The notes: generated by a model not told the origin, from the sequence alone. 38,713 nucleotides of DNA from Desulfurococcales archaeon (GCA_027064845.1 JAMOPC010000361.1:1-38713), one strand, 5' to 3'; positions 1 to 9,390 are shown, numbered from the stretch's first letter. Translations and numbers: made by a program.

Positions 1-1367
1 GTAAGAGTGCTGAGCTTAGTCAGAGATTCATATTATTGGTCAGAGTTCTTGGAAAAGACCCGTTAACGGCTTTCTCAATGCTAGCTCAGAGAACACCAAG
101 TGCTACAGTAAGAGACCTTCTCATGGGATATGTTACTACAGTGCGTGCAGGTGGTGATGTGGTTGATTATCTCAATAAGAAAGCAAGACTCTTCTTCTCA
201 GAGATCATTGTTAAGATGAAAGTCATAGCTGATAGACTGGCTGGTCTACTAGAAGCATATCTAGCCTTGGTTCTTCTCTCAATGATCAGTCTTACAGTAA
301 TGTATTTCGTGACAGTATCATTTGCTGGCACTCTCTCATTCGGTATATCTGGTTCAACAATGTTCTTATTCCTCTACGTAATGATCCCAATGATATCTGG
401 CCTCGTTATTTATTTAACAGACATAACACAATACAAGGAGCCATGGATAGATTATAGACCATACATAATGTTCTTCGGTCTTTCTCTACCACTCATGGTA
501 TTCTTCATAGTATTTGGTTTATTCCTGCCATCCGCTCTTCCCCCGGGTCATCCGCTAAGAGAGAGCTTCATTGTAAGTGGTTTAAATTATGTGTTAACTT
601 ATCCATCAAGAGCATTTAATCTACCAAGATACATGGACTCATCAATCGCTTTTTCAATAATACTGGTTTTATCAACTCTTCCAACAACGATCTATACAGA
701 GATCATTAGTAGGGAATACAAGGTTGTACAAGGAATAACCAAGTTTTTAAGAGACCTCGTCGAGATCAGAAAAACTGGAATGAGCCCGGAGAGAAGCATT
801 ATAGAATTATCCAATAGAGATTATGGGGTCTTTACCAAGTATTTAAAGAAAATGGCTATGCAGCTAAGCTTAGGCATACCATTGAGTAGAATTATTCAAG
901 ACTTATTTAAGAAAATCATAGTTTGGAGAGCTAAGGTTCTATTATATGTAATGACTGACACTATTGAAGTCGGTGGTGGAACTGTAGAAATAATGGATAA
1001 TCTAGCATGGTTTGCCGAAAGTGTCGAAGCAATAGATGAAGAAAGGAAAAAGAATCTCAGAACACTACTAATAGTCCCCTATATGGGTGCAATACTAGCA
1101 GCAGCAACCGTGATAATGCTTGCATCATTCATGGGTTCACTACAGTTCGGAGCAGGAGGAGCATACTATGCAGCAGCAGAAACTACCCTTCCAGCAATAG
1201 TATTAAACACATTCCTCATGGGACTTGTAGCAGGAAAAGTATCAAGCGGATCAGTAGCAGCCGGGTTTAAACACGCATTAATACTAACACTCATAACCTT
1301 AATATTCTTCCTAACATCACCAATATTCGAGGCAGGTCTAGGAGCATTAGGTCAACCAATAAGTTAA
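1..1367 (+). CDS. FlaJ/TadC-type (T2SSF) pilus assembly membrane platform protein, 5' partial
   Basis: The frame is open to the window edge, so the true start lies outside; about 455 residues are visible. The protein is the inner-membrane platform of a type IV pilus-like machine and would work with a FlaI/GspE ATPase that probably lies just upstream. The visible part begins in the first cytoplasmic T2SSF helical domain (the 'RVLGKDPLTAF' and 'TVRAGGDVVDYL' segments are typical). It continues through several membrane helices, a second T2SSF domain (the stretch around 'VEIRKTGMSPERSI' to 'IEVGGGTVEIMDNLA') and a closing set of hydrophobic helices. The next gene starts 15 bases after the stop and encodes a pilin-like protein, so this is the secretion core of a pilin operon. 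The family call is firm. Whether the appendage is an adhesive pilus, an archaellum or something else cannot be told here. Confidence 0.88.
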   Translation, partial: KSAELSQRFILLVRVLGKDPLTAFSMLAQRTPSATVRDLLMGYVTTVRAGGDVVDYLNKKARLFFSEIIVKMKVIADRLAGLLEAYLALVLLSMISLTVMYFVTVSFAGTLSFGISGSTMFLFLYVMIPMISGLVIYLTDITQYKEPWIDYRPYIMFFGLSLPLMVFFIVFGLFLPSALPPGHPLRESFIVSGLNYVLTYPSRAFNLPRYMDSSIAFSIILVLSTLPTTIYTEIISREYKVVQGITKFLRDLVEIRKTGMSPERSIIELSNRDYGVFTKYLKKMAMQLSLGIPLSRIIQDLFKKIIVWRAKVLLYVMTDTIEVGGGTVEIMDNLAWFAESVEAIDEERKKNLRTLLIVPYMGAILAAATVIMLASFMGSLQFGAGGAYYAAAETTLPAIVLNTFLMGLVAGKVSSGSVAAGFKHALILTLITLIFFLTSPIFEAGLGALGQPIS

Positions 1368-1382
1368 CAAAGGTGATTATAG

Positions 1383-2138
1383 TTGAAGGGAGTAGGAGAA
1401 GTCATATCTACTATTATTATAATGTCAGCAATATTGGTATCAAGCATACTTATATTTTATACCTCCTTATACATAATGTCGCATAGTATTAATGCAGCGG
1501 AATATGGTTACATGAAATCATCTTTAATTAACATTGCGGTAAACACACCGCTGATAATTGAAGGAAATACATTTATAATCACTGTTCCTAAAGGATCTGT
1601 TGGAGTCGGGTATTTTGTAAACGATAGAATATATGAAGTGGACGTTTTAACAGATTCAGGCTGGGAAAGGATTACTGTGGATGATAAGCCTACCTCTATA
1701 CAAGTAACCTCGTATAAAATAGTAGTTCCTTCTAAAATAGTATATGGTTCATCCAATTTTACTGTTAATGATATTTCGTATTTACCCATAGTAGCTGAAT
1801 ATTACGATAATGGTGCATCGATAATAAATTATAATCTTACAAGATTCTTTATTAATTCATACCTTGTACAAAGTGAAAATGGCACAGAAGTATATATAAG
1901 AGCTGTTTATGTACAATTACGCGTTAGTTATATTTCAGGTCCGCATAAAGTAGTCTTTATGCCTGCAAGTAAAGTACTTGAAAAGGAATTTAGAAATGTA
2001 CAAAATATAGTATTTAAAGAAATAGATTCTAGAAGCGGAACAGTATTAAGAGAATATTCTCCGAGCGAAATATTTGCTCTAGGCTATAAAGTCAACTTAT
2101 TACTAATTGTAGAAAGAATAAACGTGGTGATGACTTAA
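1383..2138 (+). CDS. Pilin-like secreted protein with class III signal-type N-terminus
   Basis: TTG start with the Shine-Dalgarno AGGTGA at 1371-1376. The N-terminus 'MKGVGEVIST' followed by about 20 hydrophobic residues matches the archaeal pilin pattern: a short basic leader, Gly, then a hydrophobic helix with a Glu near its beginning, normally processed by a PibD/FlaK-type prepilin peptidase. The remaining 210 or so residues are beta-rich with few charges and no domain I recognise. It follows the FlaJ-like platform gene and overlaps the next gene by one base (taATG), so it is co-translated with it. Probably a minor pilin or pilus-associated subunit; the specific role is inferred from position. 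Confidence 0.7.
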   Translation: MKGVGEVISTIIIMSAILVSSILIFYTSLYIMSHSINAAEYGYMKSSLINIAVNTPLIIEGNTFIITVPKGSVGVGYFVNDRIYEVDVLTDSGWERITVDDKPTSIQVTSYKIVVPSKIVYGSSNFTVNDISYLPIVAEYYDNGASIINYNLTRFFINSYLVQSENGTEVYIRAVYVQLRVSYISGPHKVVFMPASKVLEKEFRNVQNIVFKEIDSRSGTVLREYSPSEIFALGYKVNLLLIVERINVVMT

Positions 2139-2647
2139 TGGTATCTACTGCTGTAGTTCACGTAATAGGTTCAACAGCTTTCATAGTATTGATTGTTTTC
2201 ACTATTGCACATGTTACCTCTACCATGAAAATAATGGAAAAAGATCTAACACGAGAATACTATGAGAAAATAGCAGATAGCATCTCCGTCCAAATATTGT
2301 ATTGTTTGTTTAAGAACAGTAATTTAACTTTAAAAATGGAATATCCAGTAACAGTTGGTTATAATAAACCATACAATATCATTATAGGTTCGGGAGAAAT
2401 GATCAAATCAAAATATCCCTTCCTAACAGGGCTAACATCGTCTAATATTTATGTGGTTGTAATTTCTACAGATAATACTATATATGCATATAGAATCATT
2501 GTTGACAAGAGTTATAATAATAAGATCATTGTTTTAAATAAAGATCCAGCTTTATTTGGAAGTACAACATTAACATACATCAACATAACAGTGTTAAGAG
2601 ATAGTATTTATATAGACTTCATAATCAAGGGGGTACTATATAGATGA
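2138..2647 (+). CDS. Pilin-like membrane-anchored protein (169 aa)
   Basis: ATG overlapping the previous stop, with GGTGATG at 2125-2131 as ribosome binding site. Residues about 5-28 form a hydrophobic helix ('STAFIVLIVFTIAHV'), followed by an amphipathic stretch and a beta-rich domain of about 110 residues. I recognise no conserved domain. Its architecture (N-terminal helix plus small globular domain) and its place in a coupled operon behind a FlaJ-like gene point to a pilin-like subunit. It overlaps the following gene by four bases. Confidence 0.6.
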   Translation: MVSTAVVHVIGSTAFIVLIVFTIAHVTSTMKIMEKDLTREYYEKIADSISVQILYCLFKNSNLTLKMEYPVTVGYNKPYNIIIGSGEMIKSKYPFLTGLTSSNIYVVVISTDNTIYAYRIIVDKSYNNKIIVLNKDPALFGSTTLTYINITVLRDSIYIDFIIKGVLYR

Positions 2648-3792
2648 AAGAAATAATTGAATATGTTTTAGCGGCTCTCATAATTGCTTCGTTTATTCCC
2701 ATATATGACACTGTAGTAAACAATATTTTTTATGAGCATCCGATAGCAGTAGATCAGAGCACAATTATATATATATCTTCATCCGTACGAAGTATGCTCT
2801 TAAACACTTTTTCAAAAGGAAACTTTACAATACAATTAGCAAACATAAGTGAAATAGTATTGGATTCTCTGAATTTATCAACACAGTATGGTTTAGGAAT
2901 GAAAATAGAGTCTTCTGGGATCTTAAAAGTCTATTATAACAACGGAAAAATCAGTATTTACACTTCCAGTCCCGGAATATTATATCTGTGTCTTGTTTAT
3001 TCCGATCTATCACATGATACTGTTGTATTGAAAACTCCCACAGATACACTCCTCAATGGAACAATCTATTATACTTATACGCCGTCAAGAAACGACCTGA
3101 TATTTATATCTGCTATTATTGAAACAGGAGCGGCTAAATATATAGGATACTGGGTCTCTGACGCTATTTATGAAAGTATGATCTTGAATATTAATGATAA
3201 TGTGGTTTTGGCTATTCCTGCCTCTGCTCCCAATCCGGATTATATTTATCTCTATAATATGAGAATATTAAATACAACATTGCTTTATTATACTAGTGGG
3301 GTTTATCATGCATATAATTATTCATATTCAAAATACTTTACGGAACTTAAATGGAGAGAAACAGAAGAAGGAAACGTAATAAAAGGTTATGGTTATTGTA
3401 GGAAAATTTATTCGAACTATATAGGCCGGTTTTATGATACAGTAACAATTTATGATAAGACATATTATCTCCTAAAGCTCCAAAATCTTGTTGTAAAGCG
3501 TCTATATTATGTACGATACACTTTTACACGACATAGTAGCTGGATCGACGAAACATTATTAGACGAGGAAATATCGACAGCTAGTATTTCTTACCCTTTA
3601 TATAATTTAATCGCTGTTTTTGCCAAAGATCGTGATGGCAAGGTATATTATGCATTAGCATATCCGCACAGTTTATTCATCGGCGAAAAACCTCCAGAAA
3701 AATGGCCCGTTTATACATATTCTTTTGATTTGAGAATTGGTATGATTAATTATGATGTAAGTATATATGTATGGAGGCGATATTTGAGTTGA
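2644..3792 (+). CDS. Large pilin-like surface protein (382 aa)
   Basis: Start ATG overlaps the upstream stop (ATGA), with AAGGGGGT about eight bases upstream. An N-terminal helix ('IIEYVLAALIIASFIPIY') is followed by a long Tyr-, Ser- and Ile-rich beta-type ectodomain with several Asn-X-Ser/Thr sequons. There is no C-terminal membrane helix, so the N-terminal helix is the only anchor or the pilus packing element. No domain recognised. Too large for an ordinary pilin; within this operon it could be a tip or minor subunit. That role is inference. Confidence 0.6.
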   Translation: MKEIIEYVLAALIIASFIPIYDTVVNNIFYEHPIAVDQSTIIYISSSVRSMLLNTFSKGNFTIQLANISEIVLDSLNLSTQYGLGMKIESSGILKVYYNNGKISIYTSSPGILYLCLVYSDLSHDTVVLKTPTDTLLNGTIYYTYTPSRNDLIFISAIIETGAAKYIGYWVSDAIYESMILNINDNVVLAIPASAPNPDYIYLYNMRILNTTLLYYTSGVYHAYNYSYSKYFTELKWRETEEGNVIKGYGYCRKIYSNYIGRFYDTVTIYDKTYYLLKLQNLVVKRLYYVRYTFTRHSSWIDETLLDEEISTASISYPLYNLIAVFAKDRDGKVYYALAYPHSLFIGEKPPEKWPVYTYSFDLRIGMINYDVSIYVWRRYLS

Positions 3793-4172
3793 GGGTTCAA
3801 GCTACGTTAATATCTGCATACTTAGCATCCTTATTGATTGTTATTGTTGTTATGTTTCATTACGTATTCATTTTTCCTTATACTACTACACTAAGTGTAA
3901 AAACAAAATATTATGATATAAAATCAATAATTTATTCAAAACCTACTTGGACCGCTAAGCAATTAGCTAATAGTCTTCTCAATATTTTTAATGCAAAATA
4001 TATATGCGTAAATATTACTGTAGTAAATATAACTAATTCAAATGTAATATATACGGATAGCTATATAATATCCTCCATTAACAATAACTTAAATCGAGAA
4101 TATGAGTTTCGAGTTTCAAGACTTGATGCCTCTGGTCTGTATTATATATATGTTATAAGGGTTGGATACTGA
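3789..4172 (+). CDS. Small pilin-like protein (about 127 aa)
   Basis: I place the start at TTG 3789 rather than ATG 3771. A near-perfect Shine-Dalgarno, GGAGGCGAT at 3774-3782, sits seven bases before this TTG, and TTGA then overlaps the upstream stop like the other junctions in this operon. The product begins 'MRVQATLISAYLAS', a short basic leader followed by a hydrophobic helix to about residue 30, then a 95-residue beta-rich domain. No known domain. It overlaps the next gene by one base. Likely a pilin-like subunit of the same appendage. Confidence 0.6.
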   Translation: MRVQATLISAYLASLLIVIVVMFHYVFIFPYTTTLSVKTKYYDIKSIIYSKPTWTAKQLANSLLNIFNAKYICVNITVVNITNSNVIYTDSYIISSINNNLNREYEFRVSRLDASGLYYIYVIRVGY

Positions 4173-6127
4173 TGAAGTCACAGTTACCAATAATTATCGC
4201 AATGATAATATTAACAGGATTAGTACTTACAAGCCTATTTTACTCAACAATTGTAACAACCTATATTAATGATGTAAACAGAGGATCCACCAAAATAAAC
4301 TGGGATCTAATTGATAATGAACTAGATACACTCGATCTTGTAGCTCTGAAGTACGCAAGTAGGTATGCATATTATAATTTTAGTAATACCTTTTTATCCC
4401 AATATTTAAACCCTATTTACAAGTTAAAGCTTTCAAAACGTAACGCTTTATACTATTCAGACTTCATAACTGATCCTTCCGAGGACTTCATATTCTGGAG
4501 CGGAAATTGGTGGTGGGACTCAACACATAACATACTTATTGGAAAAAAGACCAACAGTTTTGATTATGCAATTGCTCTTATCGATACTGATCTAAAAGAT
4601 ATTTTTAAATCAAATAGTACTGTGTACTTAGCATTTATTGGAAAAGGTGATAAGCATATAGATTACGTTATATATGGACATGTATTCTGGCCTTATATCT
4701 ATTTCCATAGAGATATATACTTATCGGGATATAACTTACTTACAAGCAAGCTTGAAATAATTCTTTATTGGTATGATTGGTTCTTAGGCTTTGAAAGAAG
4801 TGGAATAGAATATCTTAATTCAACTAGGATCGATACAGTTCCATATCTATATATTGGCAGTTATAGTTATGAATATCTCGACCATAAATATGAGAATAAA
4901 ATTAATCTCACAGTATATGATAGGAATTTATCCATGTATAATATTCAATACACATTTTACGATAGTTCTACATTACCTGATTCTTTTGATGTATTTTACT
5001 TTGGTGTAGGTGGTTACGATAATATAGAAATAGATAAAATTGTTCTATCCGCAGCGGTGGATCCTAGGTATATATATGTTAGTAATGTTCCTCCTGGATG
5101 GAGAATTATTATAACAAACGGTACTGCTTCATATGAAGGTATATCAGATGAGCAGGGTTGTGTTAAGATACTTTTTCCTGACTTAATATGGAGGAACGCT
5201 AAAATACTAGTATATACTCAAGATGATAGGAAAGTTTTTGAGGGTTCGTTCGACGTTATTGTAGGAGGCGATGAATATGAATTAGAATTGATTGTACAAA
5301 TCCCTAGTTTAGAAAACTATGATTATTACGAGGATCTACAGAACTTTTCTATTTCTATAAGAGATGCTAGTAATTGTGCACTAAATGTTTTTAAAGAAAA
5401 TGTTCTAAAAGTAATTAATAATTGGATACACTATAAGAGTGAAGAAGGGTATGTTGTTAAAGTTTCTTATTTCAAACCCTTTTATAATGTAAGTTTTTGG
5501 GTTGATAATAATTATGTATCTCATGGAAAAGGGAGTATAGGTTTTTATATTAAATACTGTATCATGTCACCTTCGGGAGAATATATGGAATTCACCAAGA
5601 GTATTAATGCTACATATTTGCTTTCATTTGATTCTGGGTATCCTTATGGTTTTGAAAATATGACATTACCTATTAACTTAACAGCTGTTCTACAAATAAA
5701 TAATAAAACATTTTATTATATGCTTTCGGTAAAAGAGCTAAGATTAAAAATATATTCGATAATATTCCATGAGCTAGAAGTATTTAAACCAAGTAGTAAG
5801 GGAACTTATACTATATCATTAGTACCAGAGAGAGTGTTATATTTACAACATGGTATAATGAGGTCATACTATAAAATAAGATATGGTAAAAGCACAACCA
5901 AGATAGCAACAATAGAACTATATCACGATGTTGTGAACAAACTATACCCAGTATTTGGCTATAAATACTCCTTTTTATGGGCTACAACTGCAAAGGCAGA
6001 TATAGACGGTGTAATTGTACCAGCTGCTCTCAAAATAGTTTTTATATACCTCTATGATCCGTGGGAAAATGAGCTCAGAGTTAGAATTTATGGCGATGAA
6101 AATAGACCAATAACCCCAATTACATAA
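4172..6127 (+). CDS. Very large pilin-like surface protein with beta-sandwich domains (651 aa)
   Basis: Last gene of the coupled pilin-type operon. It starts 'MKSQLPIIIAM' with one N-terminal hydrophobic helix (about residues 5-30) and has no C-terminal anchor. The region around residues 95-300 has the look of a lectin-like or DUF2341-type sandwich ('DSFDVFYFGVGGYDNIEI'). It is followed at about 300-370 by a carboxypeptidase-regulatory/PEGA-like repeat ('VPPGWRIIITNG', 'SDEQGCVKILFPD'). The last 250 residues are unassigned beta structure. A plausible role is the tip or adhesive subunit of the pilus. Domain calls are by eye and modest in confidence; the gene itself is clear. Confidence 0.65.
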   Translation: MKSQLPIIIAMIILTGLVLTSLFYSTIVTTYINDVNRGSTKINWDLIDNELDTLDLVALKYASRYAYYNFSNTFLSQYLNPIYKLKLSKRNALYYSDFITDPSEDFIFWSGNWWWDSTHNILIGKKTNSFDYAIALIDTDLKDIFKSNSTVYLAFIGKGDKHIDYVIYGHVFWPYIYFHRDIYLSGYNLLTSKLEIILYWYDWFLGFERSGIEYLNSTRIDTVPYLYIGSYSYEYLDHKYENKINLTVYDRNLSMYNIQYTFYDSSTLPDSFDVFYFGVGGYDNIEIDKIVLSAAVDPRYIYVSNVPPGWRIIITNGTASYEGISDEQGCVKILFPDLIWRNAKILVYTQDDRKVFEGSFDVIVGGDEYELELIVQIPSLENYDYYEDLQNFSISIRDASNCALNVFKENVLKVINNWIHYKSEEGYVVKVSYFKPFYNVSFWVDNNYVSHGKGSIGFYIKYCIMSPSGEYMEFTKSINATYLLSFDSGYPYGFENMTLPINLTAVLQINNKTFYYMLSVKELRLKIYSIIFHELEVFKPSSKGTYTISLVPERVLYLQHGIMRSYYKIRYGKSTTKIATIELYHDVVNKLYPVFGYKYSFLWATTAKADIDGVIVPAALKIVFIYLYDPWENELRVRIYGDENRPITPIT

Positions 6128-6287
6128 GAAATAATTATATCGAAAAACAATTATATAGCAAATATCTGAAACAAATGAATAAATCCAAAAATTATTTAAT
6201 CTATAATCGAGCAACTTATATCTGCGAAATCAATATAGCAGTATGCATGGCAGAGTTCTAAATACAGACTCTACCTGATGATGAGGC
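6128..6287. other. Intergenic spacer before the mannosyltransferase
   Basis: 160 bases of AT-rich DNA. A TATA-like tract (ttatttaatct, about 6191-6201) lies in the middle and GATGAGG directly precedes the ATG at 6288. No T-run terminator is evident after the upstream operon and no structured RNA is apparent. Confidence 0.4.
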
Positions 6288-7808
6288 ATGGGCTTTGATA
6301 AGGAAAAATTCATTGTTTTAATGTTCTCGATAACTATTTTTATTATTGTATTCAATTTATTATTTCATGAAGCTATGGCCTTGTATTACGAGTTTGGTTA
6401 TAGAAGCTATAGGAATGCGTATGTTTTTGATGAGGTATGGTATGTTTCTACATCTAGAAATATTCTTTATAAAGTATTTGGGTTATCAGATATAAAAACA
6501 AATAATACCAACTATAACTATTACACAATCGTTTTTAATTCGAAGCCAAACACTGCATTAGTCAAGGACATAATATTGAAACATAAGGAATGCTATGTCT
6601 TCGTAGAAGATAATTATACCAGCTCTATACCAGCAAATGTGACAATAACCATGTCCAATACAAGCACAGTATTTACAGCGTATATAGGGAAAGGCTTAAA
6701 CGCAGTATATGTTGCAGTCAAAAACTCCCCAAATTGTAGCATTAAGTCATTAATTAAAGATCTAAATAAAACAAATAATTCAATTATAGATATTGTTCCT
6801 GGATGGGCATTACCCGATATAAGAGGAATAAATAATTACTTTAACCTAGAACACCCCCCTCTAGGCAAGTATTTAATAATCATATCAATATTGTTATTAG
6901 GCGATCATCCAGTTGCTTGGAGAATACCCAGTCTAATATGTACATCACTGATATTTGTCCTTGCCTATATTATCACAAGAGAAATCCTCATAGATTTCCT
7001 TAAACCAAAATATGCGACCCTGATCTCATTAATAACTCTTATACTAATGTATTTCGACAACATATATCACAGAGTAGGAATCTTGGCAATCCTAGATCCC
7101 TCCCTAGCATTTTTCACAATATTGGGAGTATATTTTTTTATCAAGTGCCCTTACGGAAAAACCACCAATCAAATAACAAGAACAATAATATTCTCATTAG
7201 CAGGCATTATCAAATTCTCCGGACTCTTCATAGTTCCAGCAGATATAATAGAAGGATTCCTAGTCAAGGGAAATATTCTTAAAAAATTAAGACATGGTTT
7301 CGGAGCAATATTACGATACTATGCAGTTTTCCCATTGATCTTAATACTTTTTTCCCTACCACTTATACAATACTTCGGCCCTATCACATGGTATAAAGTA
7401 TCAATAGAGGGAGCAATTAGATGGCATACATCAACAAAACTATTAACAAATACCACATATTACTCTCCACTAGACTGGTTTCTTGGAAGACATGCAATTA
7501 TTTTATGGACAGATATTTATACTAGAACACCTGTTAAGGCTGTTGGAATACCGCAAGTATATCTATCCTCATTAGTTATTGGATACATCTTGTTTCCACT
7601 TATATATAATTTACCCAAGTTCAGAAGATTAATAACTTCGTCAAACTCAATAATTCTAATGTATATCCTTCTTTATATTATTGGTAATAAATCCTTATTC
7701 AGTTACTACATAATTCAGTTTGTTGCTATATTAGAGATACAGCTAGTTGTATCAGTTATATTTGTTCTATATAGACTTGTTCAAGTAAAAATGAAGAAGA
7801 AGGCTTAA
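6288..7808 (+). CDS. PMT-type protein O-mannosyltransferase-like GT-C glycosyltransferase
   Basis: Multi-spanning membrane enzyme expected to move a sugar from a dolichyl-phosphate donor to an extracellular protein or lipid acceptor. Seen: an N-terminal helix, the acidic 'DE' pair in the first outer loop (residues 48-49, 'FDEVWYV'), the signature 'EHPPLGK' at about 188-194, then 'RIPSLI' and 'LAILDPSLAFF', all in the order known for PMT/GT39 proteins. Odd: in known relatives the DE motif and the HPPLGK motif lie a few tens of residues apart, whereas here about 130 extra, mostly hydrophilic residues with several Asn-X-Ser/Thr sites separate them. The C-terminus is shorter than in eukaryotic PMTs and lacks MIR domains. 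It sits between a pilin operon and a pilin gene, so pilins or surface proteins are natural substrates; that part is inference. Confidence 0.82.
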   Translation: MGFDKEKFIVLMFSITIFIIVFNLLFHEAMALYYEFGYRSYRNAYVFDEVWYVSTSRNILYKVFGLSDIKTNNTNYNYYTIVFNSKPNTALVKDIILKHKECYVFVEDNYTSSIPANVTITMSNTSTVFTAYIGKGLNAVYVAVKNSPNCSIKSLIKDLNKTNNSIIDIVPGWALPDIRGINNYFNLEHPPLGKYLIIISILLLGDHPVAWRIPSLICTSLIFVLAYIITREILIDFLKPKYATLISLITLILMYFDNIYHRVGILAILDPSLAFFTILGVYFFIKCPYGKTTNQITRTIIFSLAGIIKFSGLFIVPADIIEGFLVKGNILKKLRHGFGAILRYYAVFPLILILFSLPLIQYFGPITWYKVSIEGAIRWHTSTKLLTNTTYYSPLDWFLGRHAIILWTDIYTRTPVKAVGIPQVYLSSLVIGYILFPLIYNLPKFRRLITSSNSIILMYILLYIIGNKSLFSYYIIQFVAILEIQLVVSVIFVLYRLVQVKMKKKA

Positions 7809-7844
7809 AAAATATGCTTGTTTCACAAATCCTACTGAGAAAGT

Positions 7845-8273
7845 TTAGGGCAGTGTTACAGTAGCTGGATATTGTCCGCCACTGGCTGTGTGGATAACTA
7901 TACTGACTGTTTGCCCGGATGAACCAGTTATACTAAATTCTATTGTTGCTTGCGAACCAGGATACATTGTTATACCAGTAGTTGTTGAAGATACCGTGCC
8001 AGATGATGAAGCAACCGTCGGAAGGGCGGTTAAAGGAGTGTTATTCACAAATACGTTATCTATAGTCGCTATTTTTGTTCCTGTATTCTTTATAGTTATA
8101 TGAACCGTATATGTTCCTCCACTCCCTGTTGCATACGCGTTTACTATTTCTAGTTTTTCTACTCCTGTAAATGATGATGTTAGCCCTGTTATCCATAGTG
8201 CTACTGCTATGCTTATTGCAATAGCCACTGCTACAATTATTACTGTGGCTATGACTGGGGATATAGCCTTCAT
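7845..8273 (-). CDS. Archaeal type IV pilin (142 aa)
   Basis: Start chosen at the ATG giving 'MKAISPVIATVII', because GGTGA sits about seven bases upstream of it; an ATG 24 bases further out (8297) is less likely. The N-terminus is the canonical archaeal pilin signature (Pilin_N type): a short basic leader, 'AISPVIAT', then a long Ala/Ile/Val helix to about residue 26. The rest is a Thr/Ser/Gly-rich beta domain of about 110 residues with 'HITIKNTGT', common in such pilins. It should be cleaved by a prepilin peptidase and polymerise or pack as a pilin. It is a single gene convergent with the mannosyltransferase (36 bases apart). High Ser/Thr content makes O-glycosylation possible. Confidence 0.88.
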   Translation of the reverse strand: MKAISPVIATVIIVAVAIAISIAVALWITGLTSSFTGVEKLEIVNAYATGSGGTYTVHITIKNTGTKIATIDNVFVNNTPLTALPTVASSSGTVSSTTTGITMYPGSQATIEFSITGSSGQTVSIVIHTASGGQYPATVTLP

Positions 8274-8297
8274 AGTTGTTTCACCAATATGTTTCAT

Positions 8298-8535
8298 TAC
8301 ATATGATATTATTTAGTTTATTTTTTATAAAAATGTTTATGTAATGATTTTATTAGAATTTGTATAAAGCTAATAGAATTTTTATCTTGATAATATATTG
8401 GGTATTATGTTTTAATTGATATTTATTAGTATTAGAATATTATGGTGTGTTATTATGGAATTGAAGTTGTGTTCCTTTTATACATTACATATTTATACTT
8501 TTTAAATCTATATTTATAACAACTAGCATGAAGTG
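8298..8535. promoter_or_regulatory. Divergent promoter region, pilin (minus) and VWA gene (plus)
   Basis: Extremely AT-rich spacer between divergent genes. For the plus gene, two TATA-like tracts (tttttaaat at 8499-8507 and tatttata at 8511-8518) lie about 20-35 bases before the ATG at 8536, and there is no good Shine-Dalgarno. That spacing suggests a leaderless or near-leaderless transcript. No other structure seen. Confidence 0.45.
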
Positions 8536-9390
8536 ATGAAACTATTGAATAGTTTCTTTCAGAGATATGTAATAATTTTACTTGTTAGCATAGTGCTATT
8601 GTCCTCAATGGTTCTTGTTAATTCTCAAAATCCGCAAGAGGTGTGTCCTAGTAAGTGTAAATTGGATATTGCGTTTGCTCTTGATGTTTCGGGAAGTATG
8701 TCTGGTCAGCCTCTTGATGATCTTAAGGAAGCTACAACTACGTTTATTAATATGACTTGTCCAGATTGTCAATGGAGCATTGGATTAGTTGCATTCAATG
8801 ACACGGCTATTAACTTAACCTATCTAGGTTCACCAAGTAATGGTGTATTATACCCTGTATGTACTGAGGAAAACAAGACTACGTTGAGAAACATCATATA
8901 TACATTAAATGCTGGTGGATGGACTAATATAGGAGATGCAATTTATAACGCCACAGCAATGATACTTAACAGTGATAGACCAGACGCTAATAACATTCTT
9001 ATAATTGTCACAGATGGATCGCCGAACAGACCTCTCAACGTCCCAGATCCTGAAGAATACGCTAGAGAAGCAGCAGACTATGCTAAGTCACTTGGAATAG
9101 TGATTGTAGGTATCTACGTTGGTGATGCTACAGAGGATGGAGATGAATTCTTATTGAGTATTTCGTCTTCTCCTCAACACTTTATAAATGCAAGTATTCA
9201 GAGCAATATCAATATGAGTGATGCGTTCCTGATATTGTTTAATAGACTCTGTGAATTGTCTGAGGTTAAGGTAGGTGGAGAAGTAGAGATCTCCACTATT
9301 GATTCTAGTAATAATTTAATATACATGATTACAGGATATATTGCTGTTATATCGATAGTATCAGTGCTAATAATTAAGAAGAATAAATAA
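8536..9390 (+). CDS. Membrane-anchored von Willebrand factor A domain protein
   Basis: Extracellular metal-dependent adhesion-type domain. A signal helix (about residues 10-30) precedes a VWA domain at about 42-235 with a complete MIDAS: 'DVSGS' (D50, S52, S54), the Thr in 'GGWTNIGDA' (about 130) and the Asp in 'IVTDGSP' (about 160). Cys residues cluster near both domain edges ('CPSKC', 'CPDC') and could form disulfides. The C-terminus carries 'KVGGEVEIS' (9268-9294), a 20-residue membrane helix and a Lys-rich tail, the same layout as the subtilase and the CBM9-like protein in this window. I start at ATG 8536 rather than GTG 8533. Ligand unknown; surface adhesion or protein scaffolding is the family expectation. 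Confidence 0.85.
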   Translation: MKLLNSFFQRYVIILLVSIVLLSSMVLVNSQNPQEVCPSKCKLDIAFALDVSGSMSGQPLDDLKEATTTFINMTCPDCQWSIGLVAFNDTAINLTYLGSPSNGVLYPVCTEENKTTLRNIIYTLNAGGWTNIGDAIYNATAMILNSDRPDANNILIIVTDGSPNRPLNVPDPEEYAREAADYAKSLGIVIVGIYVGDATEDGDEFLLSISSSPQHFINASIQSNINMSDAFLILFNRLCELSEVKVGGEVEISTIDSSNNLIYMITGYIAVISIVSVLIIKKNK

